A stretch of DNA of 64,000 nt from Deuterostichococcus epilithicus. Taxonomy: Eukaryota; Chlorophyta; Trebouxiophyceae; Prasiolales; Stichococcaceae. This document shows, one piece after another, positions 12,702-24,178 of the stretch. Each line of letters opens with the position of its first letter. The stretch's first letter is position 1. The translations under genes and the position numbers were made by a program. The stretch lies in assembly GCA_033439295.1 (NCBI GenBank), contig JAVTLE010000021.1, positions 1,302,009-1,366,008 on the forward strand, in the 5' to 3' direction. The notes below the pieces were generated by a model that saw only the letters and a program-made list of their open reading frames with translations, was not told the DNA's origin and searched no databases.

Positions 12702-14216
12702 GCCGCGGCAGCAGCATGCCCACAGCTGCCCGCCGGGCCTCCCGACCGCCCGACGAACCACCATGACCACTCTGGCACAGCCGCCTGCCGAGGAGTCCTG
12801 CATCGCATCCATAGCGGCGGAGGGCTTCAGGTTTCGGTGGCCAAGGGGGGTCCAGCCGCCCAGATGCACTCGGAAGCTCTGTGTGGCGGCGTGAGATGGG
12901 GGCGGGGGGAGGGGGCTTTAGTGCGCTGTGCCTCAAGGCGTGCTGTAGGCAGCGACGACGCCCCGCCGGCATGCAAAGCCACGTAAGGCTCTCCTGCGGG
13001 TATTGATCAGTTCCAGAGCGGCCGCAGTCAGCCATGGCCGCCGCGGTGGGCTATCACCTGGCGGGTACTTAGCGGAATGCCTTGCTGGCAACCCGTGCTG
13101 CTGCACAGCGGCTCTGTCAGACGTGCGTCACACCACATAGTGGTCGGCCGTTTGCCTTGTGCGTCCCGCGGTGGCGCCGCTGAAGAAAGGGTGTTTAGCA
13201 GGACAAGGATCTCACCAAGGCACGTGAACAAGTCCCATAGACGCTGGTATGTAGTGCAATAGGTAGCTCTGACAGCACAGGCTCGTCGTGCAGCGGTGGC
13301 AGCACCACAAATCTTCAGGTAGATTAGCAGTGCAGTACATGTGTGCCGCTAGGGCAAATTACGGCGCACCAGCTTGCGGCTGGCGCAGCACTTGCCACAG
13401 ACCCGACGCTCTGGCATAGGCGGTTTTCCATCAGCCTGGGACTGCGGCCTCAGGCCGGGGGCTCCGCGTTTCTAACACTTGATTGTACCTATTCGTCACC
13501 GAACCCCTGTCGACCATTGTCGCCTTTCGTTTTCACTTTTGTTATATGCTCGTCCGCTGCGCTGTTTGGCTTCCAGCAATCTTGCCTGAGACCATCAGCC
13601 TCAGAGGTCTACCACGTGCAGTTTTTCAGTTTGTAATGGCCGCTTCCTTTTTGTACATTGCGCTGGCGCAGGCTACAGGAACTCTTATGTCCATCCCTGG
13701 CACTTTCCCCCTTATTTCCGCTCGCTCTGTCAGAATGCAGGGTGGATGATCGGGACTTCTGGACGGTATTCCCCAAAGGCTAACCTGGCATTGAAGGTAA
13801 GTATGCACCAACAAAGTTGCGCCAGCACTGGTTGGCCCGGCAGGAACATGGCAGGCGGCAGACGCCTGCACCTGAACACTATGCAATACAATGGCAGCCC
13901 ACTCCTTTCACAGCCAAGGCCGGCGGCCGACCGCTGGGCAGCTGTTCGAGATATCATTCCTAAGCTGTCTCAGCGGCGATCTGCTCCAGCTTCTCCTTGG
14001 CAGCCGACGACGACGGTGTCAGGTTCCTGAACATGCAGCGACAGGTGGCGTCAACAGTTTATCCGGCAAAGGGGCCAAACGGCGTCGAAGAGACCGCGTC
14101 AAAGAGACCGGCCACAGCAAGTTTGGCGAGTCCGACGCAAAATGTCGATCCAAGTTGCTCTGCAGCCCGTGCTCTGCCAGGCGTACTGGAGCATATGGGC
14201 TGAGCTCTGCAGGGGT
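12702..14216. other. Intergenic, no gene recognised
   Basis: Between the convergent ends of the bZIP-like gene (+) and the L3 gene (-). An 88-codon plus-strand frame at 13483-13749 has two hydrophobic stretches (around LVRCAVWLPAIL and FVMAASFLYIALAQ) but begins on no recognised gene and could be chance. Confidence 0.4.
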
Positions 14217-16415
14217 TCACCTCTGGTACTTGTAGTTGACGCCCACGATCTGCAGGGAAGCGGGTGCAAACAGTGAGGAACAAGCCAGGTGGTCTGCAGC
14301 ACCAAATCTTGACGCCAGCATGAAGAGGCGACAGGGGCTACAGCTGTGTAAGGTCAGTTCGAGTCTTGTGCCTGCTTGAACCTGCAGCAAGCAGGTTCTG
14401 GATCACGATTCTGGTGCCATGCACTCAACAGCCCTCCTGAGCATCCATGCAGCAAAGCACACCTTGGCGGGCGTGATCTCGAGCACATTGCCGGGCTTGC
14501 CAGGCACGCTGCCATGCACCACGATGGCACCCCGCTCCTGGTCCACCTTGATGACCTGCACGGACACAGGAGGATTAGAGGGTGCTGGATGATGCAATCA
14601 GTGACTGAGCCGCCAGCGGCACGGGGAGCATGCAAGCCCCCCAACCGTGACAACGTCATCGAAGGCTTCTGAGAATGCTGCGCCTCGAGCTCCTCCTGCA
14701 GCCGGTGTCCGTCAATACATCCCCCGTGTTCCCGGCAGCAGGGGGGGTTGAACTGCCATGAGGTGACGAAAGGTACGAGGCCGAGTCAGCTGCTTGACGG
14801 TCTGCCCCTCCTTTGCGCACCTCCCCCTCTCTGTCTGGTGCGCAGCGCCGTGCTGCATAGTTCATGCAAAATCCAAGGCGGCTATGCAATATAGCGTGCC
14901 TTGAGCTTGCGGGACTTGATGCGCGTGTTGCCCATCTGGCCTGCCATCTTGAGGCCAGGGAAGACGCGCGCCGGCGTGGCGCACATTCCGATGGAGCCGT
15001 GCTGCCGCTTGGACTTGGAGCCGTGGGTCATGTTTCCTCGTGCCATGCCCCACCGCTTGATGCTGCCTGCGCAGGCATGGGGCACGGGCCTCGGAAGCTG
15101 CTGAGGGACATTTGGAACTATATAACTAGCCTCCTAGTTCACCGCTGCTGCTGCTGCTGCTGCTGCTGCTGATCTCGAATGTTGCATGACAAGCAGCATG
15201 TATGCTGTGTGAGAACACGTGTCAGATTCGCACACCTTGGGACATAGACACGAGATCGCAGGTCAGCATGACGCACCCTGGAAGCCCTTTCCGATGCTGT
15301 GGCCTGCCACATCGATGAGGTCGCCCTCCTTGAACATGTCGCTGACCTGCAGCTGCTGCCCCGACTCGTAGGCCGACACATCCTGGACCTGCGAGAGGAA
15401 GGCACAGCAATTTGGCGAGGGGCGTCAGGACGCCTCCAAAGGCCGTGTGCCTTATGTTTGTTGCAATGGCAGCCCAGATCTTGGCTTCCATGCAGATGCA
15501 GCCATGCCCGATGGCAGCACACAAGCGTCTGTGTGCGGTGCATGTGTCTTTGCCTGATTCCCAGAGCCCGCGATGGCTCCAGACCACCCCCCCCACCCAC
15601 AGCACCGCCCCCTTGCGCCGGTGAACAGTGGGGTCAGGGCAGAGATGTGCGGTCGATGGCACTCCTCTGTCGCCGCCGCCGCCGCTGCTACAGTCTCAGC
15701 TGCGACTGCTGGCGCTGCTGCTGTGGCACAAATGTCTCCAAATATCGACATGCAGTATAGCGGGCGGTACCTTGAACTCCCGAAGATGCCGCATGGGAGG
15801 GGCGCCGTGCTTCTTCAGGTGGCCCATCTCCGGCTTGGTGAGCTTATCCTCCCGCTTCACCCGGTAGCCGACCTGGGATATTGCCATGCGCCACAGATGA
15901 GCAGCTTGTCCTCTCAGAGCAGACTACAGAGTGTGAGGCTTTGTTAAGCTGCCGGCCTCTCAAAGGCTCCAAACTCCCAGAAGTCCCGCCGAGGCAGTCC
16001 TTTGACACATCCGGGCGCCAGTGCGGATTCGCGAGTCGCTGTTGCAGGACGCCGAGCAACCGCGCTGCGGCACAGCCGCAAGTGCACAACGAGTCACCTG
16101 GACAGCGTTGTAGCCGTCCGTCTCCATGGTCTTAATCTGCGCAACAACGTTGCCCTGCTCCAGCGCGATGACGGTGGCCGGCAGCGCCAGGCCGTCCGGC
16201 GTGAATATTTGTGTCATGCCGGCCTTCGTGCCGAACATGCCCACACCAACCTCCCCCTGGCGGGCTGTCACCGTCATGCGGCTGTGCTGGCACCGCTGCT
16301 GCGCTGGCAGCGCGGCTCTGCACTGCCTAAGGCTGCCTGCTGGGCTGGAGATGCGCATGCCCTCAAACTGGGCAAACACCTGCCGCGAGCTCAAGGCGCC
16401 ACCCAGAGCCGCCAT
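14217..16415 (-). CDS. PRPL3: Plastid ribosomal protein L3 (nuclear-encoded, uL3c)
   Basis: Six exons on the minus strand, all phase-checked: 16415-16098, 15872-15771, 15388-15277, 15066-14900, 14555-14463, 14249-14217; about 274 residues. The first about 47 residues ([14 protein letters not shown]..., rich in Ser, Arg, Gln and Ala) look like a chloroplast transit peptide. Next come the bacterial-type L3 segments [31 protein letters not shown], the loop region [18 protein letters not shown] with [17 protein letters not shown], and [17 protein letters not shown]. This is the bacterial/plastid form, not cytosolic L3. It is a core protein of the plastid 50S subunit near the peptidyl-transferase centre. 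The intron after exon 4 has a GC donor (14899). The intron 15067-15276 carries a CTG repeat. Confidence 0.93.
15143..15171. repeat. CTG/CAG microsatellite in an L3 intron
   Basis: A pure run of about nine CTG units on the plus strand within the third intron of the plastid L3 gene. Confidence 0.85.
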
Positions 16416-17004
16416 CGTTGCAAGATGAAGCAGTAGTGTCCTCCTGACCCAAGTGTTATTCAGAGACCCGACGGCTCACTGCTTCAGGCCTGTGATCAGC
16501 ACGTTTGCTGCCGTGACTGGCTGCCGCGGCGCCTCATCACTGCGGGACCTGGTTCTATCGAAAGGGCGAGAGCACTGGGATGCATGCAGCATTGTCGCCG
16601 TATTGGCTATTGGGGTACAATGGTGTGTTGAAGACATTTCTCTGACATAGTCTGAATGTAGCAGGAGCACCGACGTACAGTGCTCAATATTCCAAGGGGC
16701 AGTCTAGGGGGCTGGGTGGTATGGTGGGATACATGTAAAAATTTGAGCCTGTACCAGGCGTCCCAGCGGCTCTCTTGCCGCGAGCAGCGCAGCAAACGAT
16801 GGTGAGCGATTGATCGCGCCGGTGCCTCAGTGCTGCTGCACGTACTTATTGCTGTGTTTTGCTGCCGTGCCCGACGGCTGTGCCTGTGAAAGGGCCGTGT
16901 TTGGGACACCGCAATGAGAAGTTCGAAGCCTTGCATGCACAAGTCGTCATCAGTATAGTCTTGTGCTTCAGTCTCTAGTTGTTCCAGTCGAGCTCTTGCC
17001 GCCC
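16416..17004. promoter_or_regulatory. Divergent intergenic region, L3 (-) / CCCH-U-box gene (+)
   Basis: About 590 bases between two start codons on opposite strands, so it should contain both promoters. No further gene or clear motif seen. Confidence 0.5.
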
Positions 17005-20000
17005 ATGTCATGCCGCGCGGTCTTCAAGGCGCCGGCGGTAAGACACTGTGCTTCGTCAAGTAGAGTGAGCATGTCTTAAGCTGCAACGTGCAGGACTTTG
17101 CGGTGCTGGAGAGCTTGTCCGGCGATGCGCAGCCTGACGCCTCCGCCACGGCTGGCGCCACAGAGCACCAGAGCAAAGCCGAGAAGCGGAGCCAGCGCCA
17201 GGTGCGCGCATTGCACGCTGGCGATAATCCAAGGCTATCATATGTTGCCAGCCTGCAGGGCCGGACGCCTCAGCCGGTAGCAGCCTGCGGGCAGCAGGAT
17301 TTGTGGCATCCAGATCCGCTTTGTGAACAACAAAGCACAGTGCTTGCCTGCTTCATCTGCATTCCGGCTGGTGTCCCTGTTTGGCGTCAATGCACAGCCT
17401 GCGACGATGCGCAGGCACAACGTGCAGCAGAGCGGCAGCAGGCAGAGCATGAGCAGGCGAGGGCCGCCGCCAAGGTAGCCGCGACTGAAGCGGCGCAGGC
17501 GTCGCTTGTTCGTTTGGTGAAGGCGGGTATGTCATGGAGTCACCCAGACTGCGATTTTTGCGATCCAGCCAAGCAGAGAAGAGAGACTGCCAATTATCAG
17601 TCATGTCGCACCAGATGTGCGGCTCAGGTCTTGAGGTCCTCCGACCTGTGTGTCGCTCCACCCCCCCGGAGACCAGGGACCCGGTGTGGCCGAGGCCGAC
17701 ACAATGACCGTGCCTCAATGCAGGCTCGGACTCGGCTGTCAGCTTCCTGCTGCCGCCGAGCGAGGTGCCGGCGCACGCCGCCACCAATTACGTTGAGCAG
17801 ATGGTCCTGGAGCGGCACGCCCGGGAGCAGGTGCGCGCCGCCGCCCGGTCTGGGTACAGTCCCGGATTGGGGGCTGCCGCCCACGCGCCGCCGCCCCCGC
17901 GGACGCACGCGCATGCGCAGCCGTGCTTCCACTACCAGCGCGGCACCTGCGTGTACGGTGACGCCTGCCGCTACAGCCACGACGTGCCGCAGTTCGCCCG
18001 GGCCCCCGCGGGCGGCCAGGCCGGCGGCAGCGGCGGCGGCAGGCCGGGGCAGGAGCGGCTGACGTCAGAGCCGCTGCCGGGCGCTCGCAAACCCGCCGCG
18101 GCGCCCGCCAGCAACAGTGGCGCCACGGCGGTCCAGCGCGCCGACGGGCTGACGCCCCAGCAGTTGGCAGGTATCCGCGCCACCGCTGGGGGTGTTGCGG
18201 GCGGTGTGCGCGGCAGCACGCAGGACCCGGAGCTGAGCGCTGCCTACTGGAAGTCGCTTGGCAGACGGCCGGAGGAGCTGCCATTTTACAAGACGGTGAG
18301 CCACTTGGATGCCTCATGATGTCGCTGTCTGCTGTTGTTCGCGCTGCCACCTGCGCATGCTCGCTGTGTGACGAACAGGACCTGACTGCTGACTGCTGAC
18401 TGGGCACGGCGTCATGTTGCCGCAGGTCATGTGCAATTTCTGGAAGGCAACGGTGTGCACATGCAAACCTCTGTCTTTTGCCTCCTTTGCCATCGCATAA
18501 TATCCGTCCCTTCGCCTCAGGGTGTCTGCATGGAACGCTACAAGCCCTGTTTGCACACACCCCAAGGAGCCGAATGGTGCGAGTCCTGGGAGACAGGTCT
18601 GAACATCAGTGCACTGACATCGACTGCGCAGGGCCGCTGCCCGCGCGGCGGCGAGTGCACCTTTGCCCACGGCGAGGCAGACAAGCGGTGAGCTGTCCAG
18701 ACCAAGCCACGATGCTGTGGCCCAGCTCGTGTGACCTGTCCAGGTTGTTGCTTAGCTCCATCCTGGATGGAAGGAGCTGCGCTGTGCATGGTTGCTTGTG
18801 CATGGTTGCTGGGCCATGTCCGATGTGTGTGCGAGTCGATTGACGGGGCGCTGGCCCATCGACGGTCAGGCCGCAGTATAAAGGCGATGACGTGCGGCGC
18901 AAGAACCCCCGGCCGCCGCACGCGCAGAAGCCCGCCCAGCCGGCGTCCCGGCCGGCGTCTGCCCCCGTCGGCCGGCCTGCGCCGCCGCCCAGCCCGATGC
19001 AACAGCCCGCAGCCGTCACTGACCCGGCAGAACTCATGCGACAGGTGCGGAAGGGAGCAGATGCCTTTTCGAGGCTTTGCACTGATCCCTCCATGCAGGC
19101 TGGCAGCAATCCCTTTGCGAGTGGGGCTTCCTCAAGCCGAACCGAGCTGGCAAGCGATTGTGTCGCAGGTGGCTGCTGCTTCGGGGCGCGCCGCGGCCGT
19201 CGGCCCAACGCAGCGGCCGCGCCCGTACTTACCACCCATGCAGCCGCTGCAGCAGCGACCTCCGCAGCCGCAGCCGCCGCAGCAGCAGCATCGGCGGCCG
19301 CAGCAGTCGCCGCCGGGCGTGCCGGCGGAGTTCCAGCTGCCGCCGCAGTCACAACAGCAGCATCGGTCGCAGGCCCCGGCGCCGCCGCAGCGGACGCAGC
19401 CGGCGGAGCAGCTGCAGGGCAACACGCGGGCGCAGGCGCTGGGCAAGAAGGTGGCCGCAGCAGCCGCCGCCAGGGATGCCAGCGTCGCCACGCAGTCGCG
19501 CTTCGACCTGCTGGCCGGCTCAGATGAGGAGCGCTCAAACAGCGGCAGCGACTCGGAAACGGAGGGAGGCTCTTCGGGTGGTGCGGCTGGTGCGGCGCCG
19601 AATGGCAGCGGCGGTGGCGGTGATGGCCTCGCTGGCGGTCTGGGGGCGGTGCAGCTGGACGATGATGTACATGCATCGTTTTTCTGCCCGATCACCCAGG
19701 TGGGCAGCCGCTTGCATGCCCCTCTTCCTCTGTACTCTTGTCCAGCCACACATAGATGCATATCTGGGTTGCTCTGGAGATGGAAGATCAATTGCTGTGC
19801 ATGAATGAAGCGGCTCCCTGACCTGCAGGAGATAATGAGTGATCCAGTCGTGGCTGCTGATGGGCACAGGTAACTCATGGTCCCTATTGCAACAATGAAG
19901 TGTGTGAATCTAAACCATACTCACACCCTTCAATAAAAAACTTTACCAATGCAGCTACGAGCGCCGGGTGATTGAGTCTTGGCTGGCGACGCACAACACC

Positions 20001-20372
20001 TCGCCGCTGACGGGGCTACCGCTGCCGCACAGGTGATACTCCAATTGCTGTTGTGTCCGAGCCGACTATCTGCTCTCAAACTTATGCACTGAGCGAACTG
20101 ACGTATTGTGTGGGTTGTGCAATGCAGGTCACTGGTGTCAAACACTGCAGTGAGTCCCAATCCTATCAAATAAAATTCTCCCATTGAAATGCCGCGTGTC
20201 CTCTCACGCTTGCCTTGCCTCGCCAGATTTTATTGCTTGATATTGAGACCTTTCTTTACGCAACATCCTTCGGTACTCACACCTGATGCATGGGTCTAAC
20301 CGGCTGCAGGTCCGCGCGGCTATCAATGCGACAACGAAGGCTGCTCGTGCCGCCGCTGCCAGTAGTCAGTAG
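17005..20372 (+). CDS. CCCH zinc-finger / U-box protein (probable E3 ubiquitin ligase)
   Basis: Twelve phase-consistent exons: 17005-17037, 17094-17201, 17415-17526, 17724-18295, 18426-18452, 18632-18687, 18870-19044, 19169-19699, 19829-19869, 19955-20032, 20128-20149, 20310-20372; about 605 residues. An N-terminal Ala/Gln/Glu-rich helix is followed by two CCCH fingers: CFHYQRGTCVYGDACRYSH (C-x7-C-x5-C-x3-H) and CNFWKATGRCPRGGECTFAH (C-x8-C-x5-C-x3-H), the second assembled from two exons. A long Pro/Gln linker leads to a C-terminal U-box: FFCPITQ / EIMSDPVVAADGH / SYERRVIESWLATHNTSPLT and a last helix (NTAVRAAI). U-boxes recruit E2 enzymes without zinc; CCCH fingers usually bind RNA. The protein may therefore link RNA binding to ubiquitylation (inference). 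Confidence 0.85.
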
Positions 20373-21051
20373 TAGACCTGAGCTTTGTTGTAGCTGAACA
20401 ATGACCGTGGCGTAGATCAGATAACAGCAGAGCACAGGCTTTCATAACCTTGTTGCGGTCCTCGGAAGTTTGTGGAAGCAGGCTTTGGACGGCAATCTAC
20501 ATCTGCAAATGCATCCCTGTGAGGATTCTTGGCGAGTAGAACATTTGGTTTCATTTTCTACTGTTCGCCGCCAGTGCCGCCAAGCACCTGCGGCAGAAGC
20601 GACGCGCGCAGCACCCTCAGACTAGCTGGCACTCTCCTTGCTATGAAATTAAGGATGATATTGAGACGAGATGACTTGACTGCCCCCCGTGTGACCATGC
20701 CGCAAAGACGGGATGCACCTAATTCTTCCCACGCGTTGTGTGGCACATTGGGTGCTGCGCCCAGCGCAGGGCAATGTTTGGCATGCAAAAACTCCTTGAA
20801 AGTCATCGGAGGCGTCCACGGTCCGTGTGCCGTCGGTGCACCTCGTCGAGATCTCCCGCGCCTCGCTCCAGCTGGAAGATTCATACTAAAAACGTGCCGC
20901 AGGTGCTTCTTCTTACGATGTGGCTTGCCGAGAGGGCTTCAAAAGCAGCGAGCATGCACTTACAAACCAATCTGCTCGTTTACAGCCTCCCATCAACCGC
21001 CTTCCGTGAAGAAGAAAAAACCAAACCGCGACGAGCGGCCAGGCAGCGAAC
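20373..21051. promoter_or_regulatory. Intergenic, presumed promoter of the reductase gene
   Basis: No coding signal beyond short unrecognised frames. It contains the 3' end of the CCCH/U-box transcript and the upstream region of the reductase gene. Confidence 0.4.
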
Positions 21052-23289
21052 ATGGCGCAAACGGCAGTTGTGACCGGCGCAACTGGCTATGTGGCAACTG
21101 AAATCGTGAAGCAGCTGCTCCAAAAGGAAATGCACCGGTTCATTCTGCATTCTGCATGTTCTCGGCCATGCGGTATTACTAATGTGCGATGTATTCACGC
21201 ATGCGGCCTAGACGCGCGACCCTAACGCGTTGACTGGAACGTTCAGGCTTTGACTGTTCGTGTTTCGCAGGGTTACAACGTGCGTGGCACGGTGAGGTCC
21301 AAGAGCAATCCTGCCAAGTATGCCACCCTCACCGCGCTGGCAGAGGCCCTGCCAGGTGCGACAACACATTGACGCAAACAAAATCTTCTAGTGTCTGTTT
21401 GAGCACTCAACGGAGTGCAACTATGAGCCATGCGACACGCATGTAGGCCCTCCGATGTGCTTGCCGCAGCAACGTCACCCTGCCTGCTGCCCGTCACCGA
21501 TGATCAGTGTACTCGCCACTGACTTTTTCACCGGTGACCTTCCTCTGCCGTAGGCAACCTCGAGCTGTTTGAGGCGGACCTGACGACGCCGGGCAGCTAT
21601 GACGCCGCAGTCAAAGGTGCCGACTACGTCTTCCACGTCGCCTCCCCAGTGGTCTTCGGGGTGAGCGCTGCACTCCCTCGACTGTCTTGCCACCTGACTC
21701 TGAACTGTCTGGCAGTGCGCTGCAGCCATCTGTGTGGCCCGGCTCCTTCATGCATGGCAGCTGTGCTGCGGCGCACTGGAGGACGATGGATGCTCTGCCG
21801 CAGGGAGACCCGGTGCGCGACATCATAGACCCGGCCGTCAGTGGCACCAAGAGCCTGCTGAGCAGCGTCGTCAAGTATAAGGACACCGTAAAGCGCGTCG
21901 TGCTGACCGGCTCCGTCGTAGGTGAGGCCACATGCGCAGACAGCAGTGTATGATGTGTTTGGCGCTGCTGCAGAGAAGGCTGCCTGGTGTCTCCTGCGCA
22001 ATGTACTCAAACCACAAAAACAACGCATTTGTGAATGAACGCACGCAACAATGGGTATCAACGATCATGAAGGATTCGTTGTTCGTGTTGAGGCCGAGCA
22101 GTATTGACCAGACGTCGCTCCTGCCTGCTCTGCAGCGGTTAGGGGGTGGCGTAATGCGGCACCCCCATTGAATGGTTTTTCCTACACGGAAGCCGATTGG
22201 AACCGGACGAGCGAATTGCCAACGGAAGCGTATCATGTGTCCAAGGTGATCTGAGCAGAGAGGCACCCGGCTTGCCACACGCCAAAATTCGTCATGTGCA
22301 GATCCTCCTGGCCCCTCCTGCGCTGCTGCCGGTCTAGACCAAGCTTGAAAACTTGCGCACTGAGGCATCATTGACTTGTGCAAGCACAGGTGAAGGCGGA
22401 GCAGGCCGCCTGGGAGATTGCGAAGGCAGAGGGCCTCGACCTGGTTGTGGTCCTGCCGTCTCATGTGCTGGGCCCCGTGCTGTCCCCCAGCGATGCCCCC
22501 TTCAGTGTCCAGTGGTTCAAGGTGGGCATAGTAAGGATTTTTGTAGAGACTTAACGTGCGCAGCGGTGCCGAGTCAGCGCCGCTGCTACCTGCTGGCAGC
22601 GCCTCCCAATGCTGCATGGCCTGCCATGCTGCAGCTATACTGACAACGCCTGTTCCATTCAAGATTTAGGAGGAACTGCCAGTACACGCGCTGGTCGCTT
22701 CGAACCAGCGCGGCAGCCACACTGGCGTGGTCATGTTGACTGAGGCAGTCGTGACATCGTGCCCCTCTGTATCCCGTGCACAGAGCCTGCTGGAGACCGG
22801 CACAGTGCCGGCCCAGACTGGCCTCCAGATCGACGTGCGGGACACCGCCAAGGCACACATCCTGGCGGCGGAGGTGCCCACTGCATCCGGCCGCTACATC
22901 ATTTCGCTGGACAGAGCTCCGAAGCTGTCTACAGCTGTCAAGTGGCTGCAGGTGCGGTCCGCGCATGTTGAGGTTCCTGCCTTGGGCATCATTGCCCATG
23001 CCGCCGGCATTATTCGGCGGCGCCTTGCTCCGGGGTGGACCAGCTGCTGGACAGTGTGCAGTGCTTGCTGCCGCCAACCTGAACGGTTGTGCTACAGGAG
23101 CGCTTCCCGGAGTACGACCTCGCGGTGGTGTCCGAGGACAACCCCCCGGACTTCCCCGCCGACAACAGTAAGGCGGCCAAGGAGCTAGGGCTCAACCTGA
23201 CGCCGGCTTCAGAAACATACATCGACATGGCCGTCACACTTGTCACGTCAGGCATTGCCCACCCGAAAGCGAAGGGGTCGGCTGCTTAG
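21052..23289 (+). CDS. NAD(P)-dependent reductase, cinnamoyl-CoA / dihydroflavonol reductase-like
   Basis: Extended short-chain dehydrogenase of about 328 residues. Exons: 21052-21126, 21271-21355, 21554-21660, 21804-21921, 22136-22245, 22390-22521, 22784-22951, 23098-23289 (TAG). The N-terminus has the Rossmann dinucleotide motif TGATGYVATEIVKQLL, followed by GYNVRGTVRS, whose Arg residues favour NADP(H). Further landmarks are ADYVFHVASPV, VKRVVLTGSV, and the catalytic Tyr/Lys in YHVSK. The C-terminal half (VLPSHVLGP, DVRDTAKAHILAAE, GRYIIS) matches the cinnamoyl-CoA reductase/DFR/anthocyanidin reductase group. In an alga the substrate is unknown; lignin or flavonoid synthesis should not be assumed. 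The first intron appears to have a GA donor at 21127 because no GT or GC site gives the expected LLQK/GYNV join. Confidence 0.85.
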
Positions 23290-23793
23290 AGACTGGCCAC
23301 CGCCTGGCTTGTGCTGCCAGAGGAGTCTTGGGAGACTGGGCAGCACAGCTCCCAGCCTGTATGTACTATATCTACTTGGAACCTTTTTTTGCTCGCTGTG
23401 ATTGTGACGTGGTACTGGTCAGCAGCGGCAGACTCTGCGTGTCTGTATATTCACGCAGTACATGACTGCTTCCTCCTTGAAAGTTTTCTCAGGTGTTCGA
23501 AGAATGGTTTGATCAATTTCCTTGAACAGTCTCGGATTCTTCAGATGATACATCTGGCTGTCACCAAACTGTCTGCGACATCATGGTGAAAACATCTTGG
23601 CTTGCAGCGCAAGATCCGCAATATGGCAGCGCACATTCCCGTGACCCATCGCGCTTGCCTGCGGCGCTGTTGCTGGGGGCATCGAGCCGTTGCCGCCGCT
23701 GCCGTCTGCCTAAACCCTGCAGCTGATCAGCTATGCCGGGCTGCGCGGCCCGCACATAGGATGGCGGCCGCCATGATTGGCAGATCGACTCAT
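23290..23793. other. Intergenic region left of the retrotransposon
   Basis: No recognised gene. A plus-strand frame beginning at 23584 and a minus-strand frame at 23561-23755 are open, but neither resembles a known family. The retroelement is inserted at the right edge. Confidence 0.35.
23789..23793. repeat. Target-site duplication, left copy (CTCAT)
   Basis: CTCAT directly precedes the 5' LTR and recurs at 28627-28631 directly after the 3' LTR. Five bases is the usual length for copia-type integrases. Confidence 0.9.
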
Positions 23794-24046
23794 TGTTGAG
23801 ATTAGTGCATTAAGGTCGGTATTGTTAGCACCTAATGGCACAGCTCATTATGTTCAGCACGTGTTGATTGAGCTGCACCTGACGTGAAGCGAGTGCAGCA
23901 GCTCTAGCAGCTTCGATGAGCTAAACGCGAGAACCTTCCGTATTGATAGTATAAGAGCACTCGACGTGCTCATAACTGTAAGCCTTCCGTCTCCTCACAC
24001 CGAACTCTGTGCGACTATCTCCGTCTAGTTCACAGAACATTCAACA
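23794..24046 (+). repeat. 5' LTR of the copia element
   Basis: 253 bp, starting TGTTGA and ending TCAACA, a 6-bp perfect terminal inverted repeat with the canonical TG...CA ends. Identical to 28374-28626 by direct reading. It should contain the element's promoter. Confidence 0.97.
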
Positions 24047-24058
24047 GGTTATGGGCCC
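24047..24058 (+). promoter_or_regulatory. Primer-binding site matching the initiator tRNA-Met anticodon arm
   Basis: GGTTATGGGCCC lies immediately after the 5' LTR. Its complement, GGGCCCATAACC, corresponds to the anticodon stem-loop of plant-type initiator tRNA-Met (CAU anticodon inside), as I recall that sequence. There is no match to a tRNA 3' end (TGG...). This is the arrangement known for Drosophila copia and yeast Ty5, which prime from an internally cut tRNA half. Confidence 0.75.
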
Positions 24059-24178
24059 TCACACGCTAACGCGCAACTAACGTGTGAAAGCAAACGTCGT
24101 CAGTACGTTTGAGAAGTTTCTTGGTGAAGGCCAAGCTCGCACAGCTTGCAAGAAACACGGACATCGACTCGAGCAGTC

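Noticed and set aside
13483-13749. Small membrane protein gene
   Set aside because: Two hydrophobic stretches only; no family resemblance, no supporting neighbour and no splice or start context I can defend.
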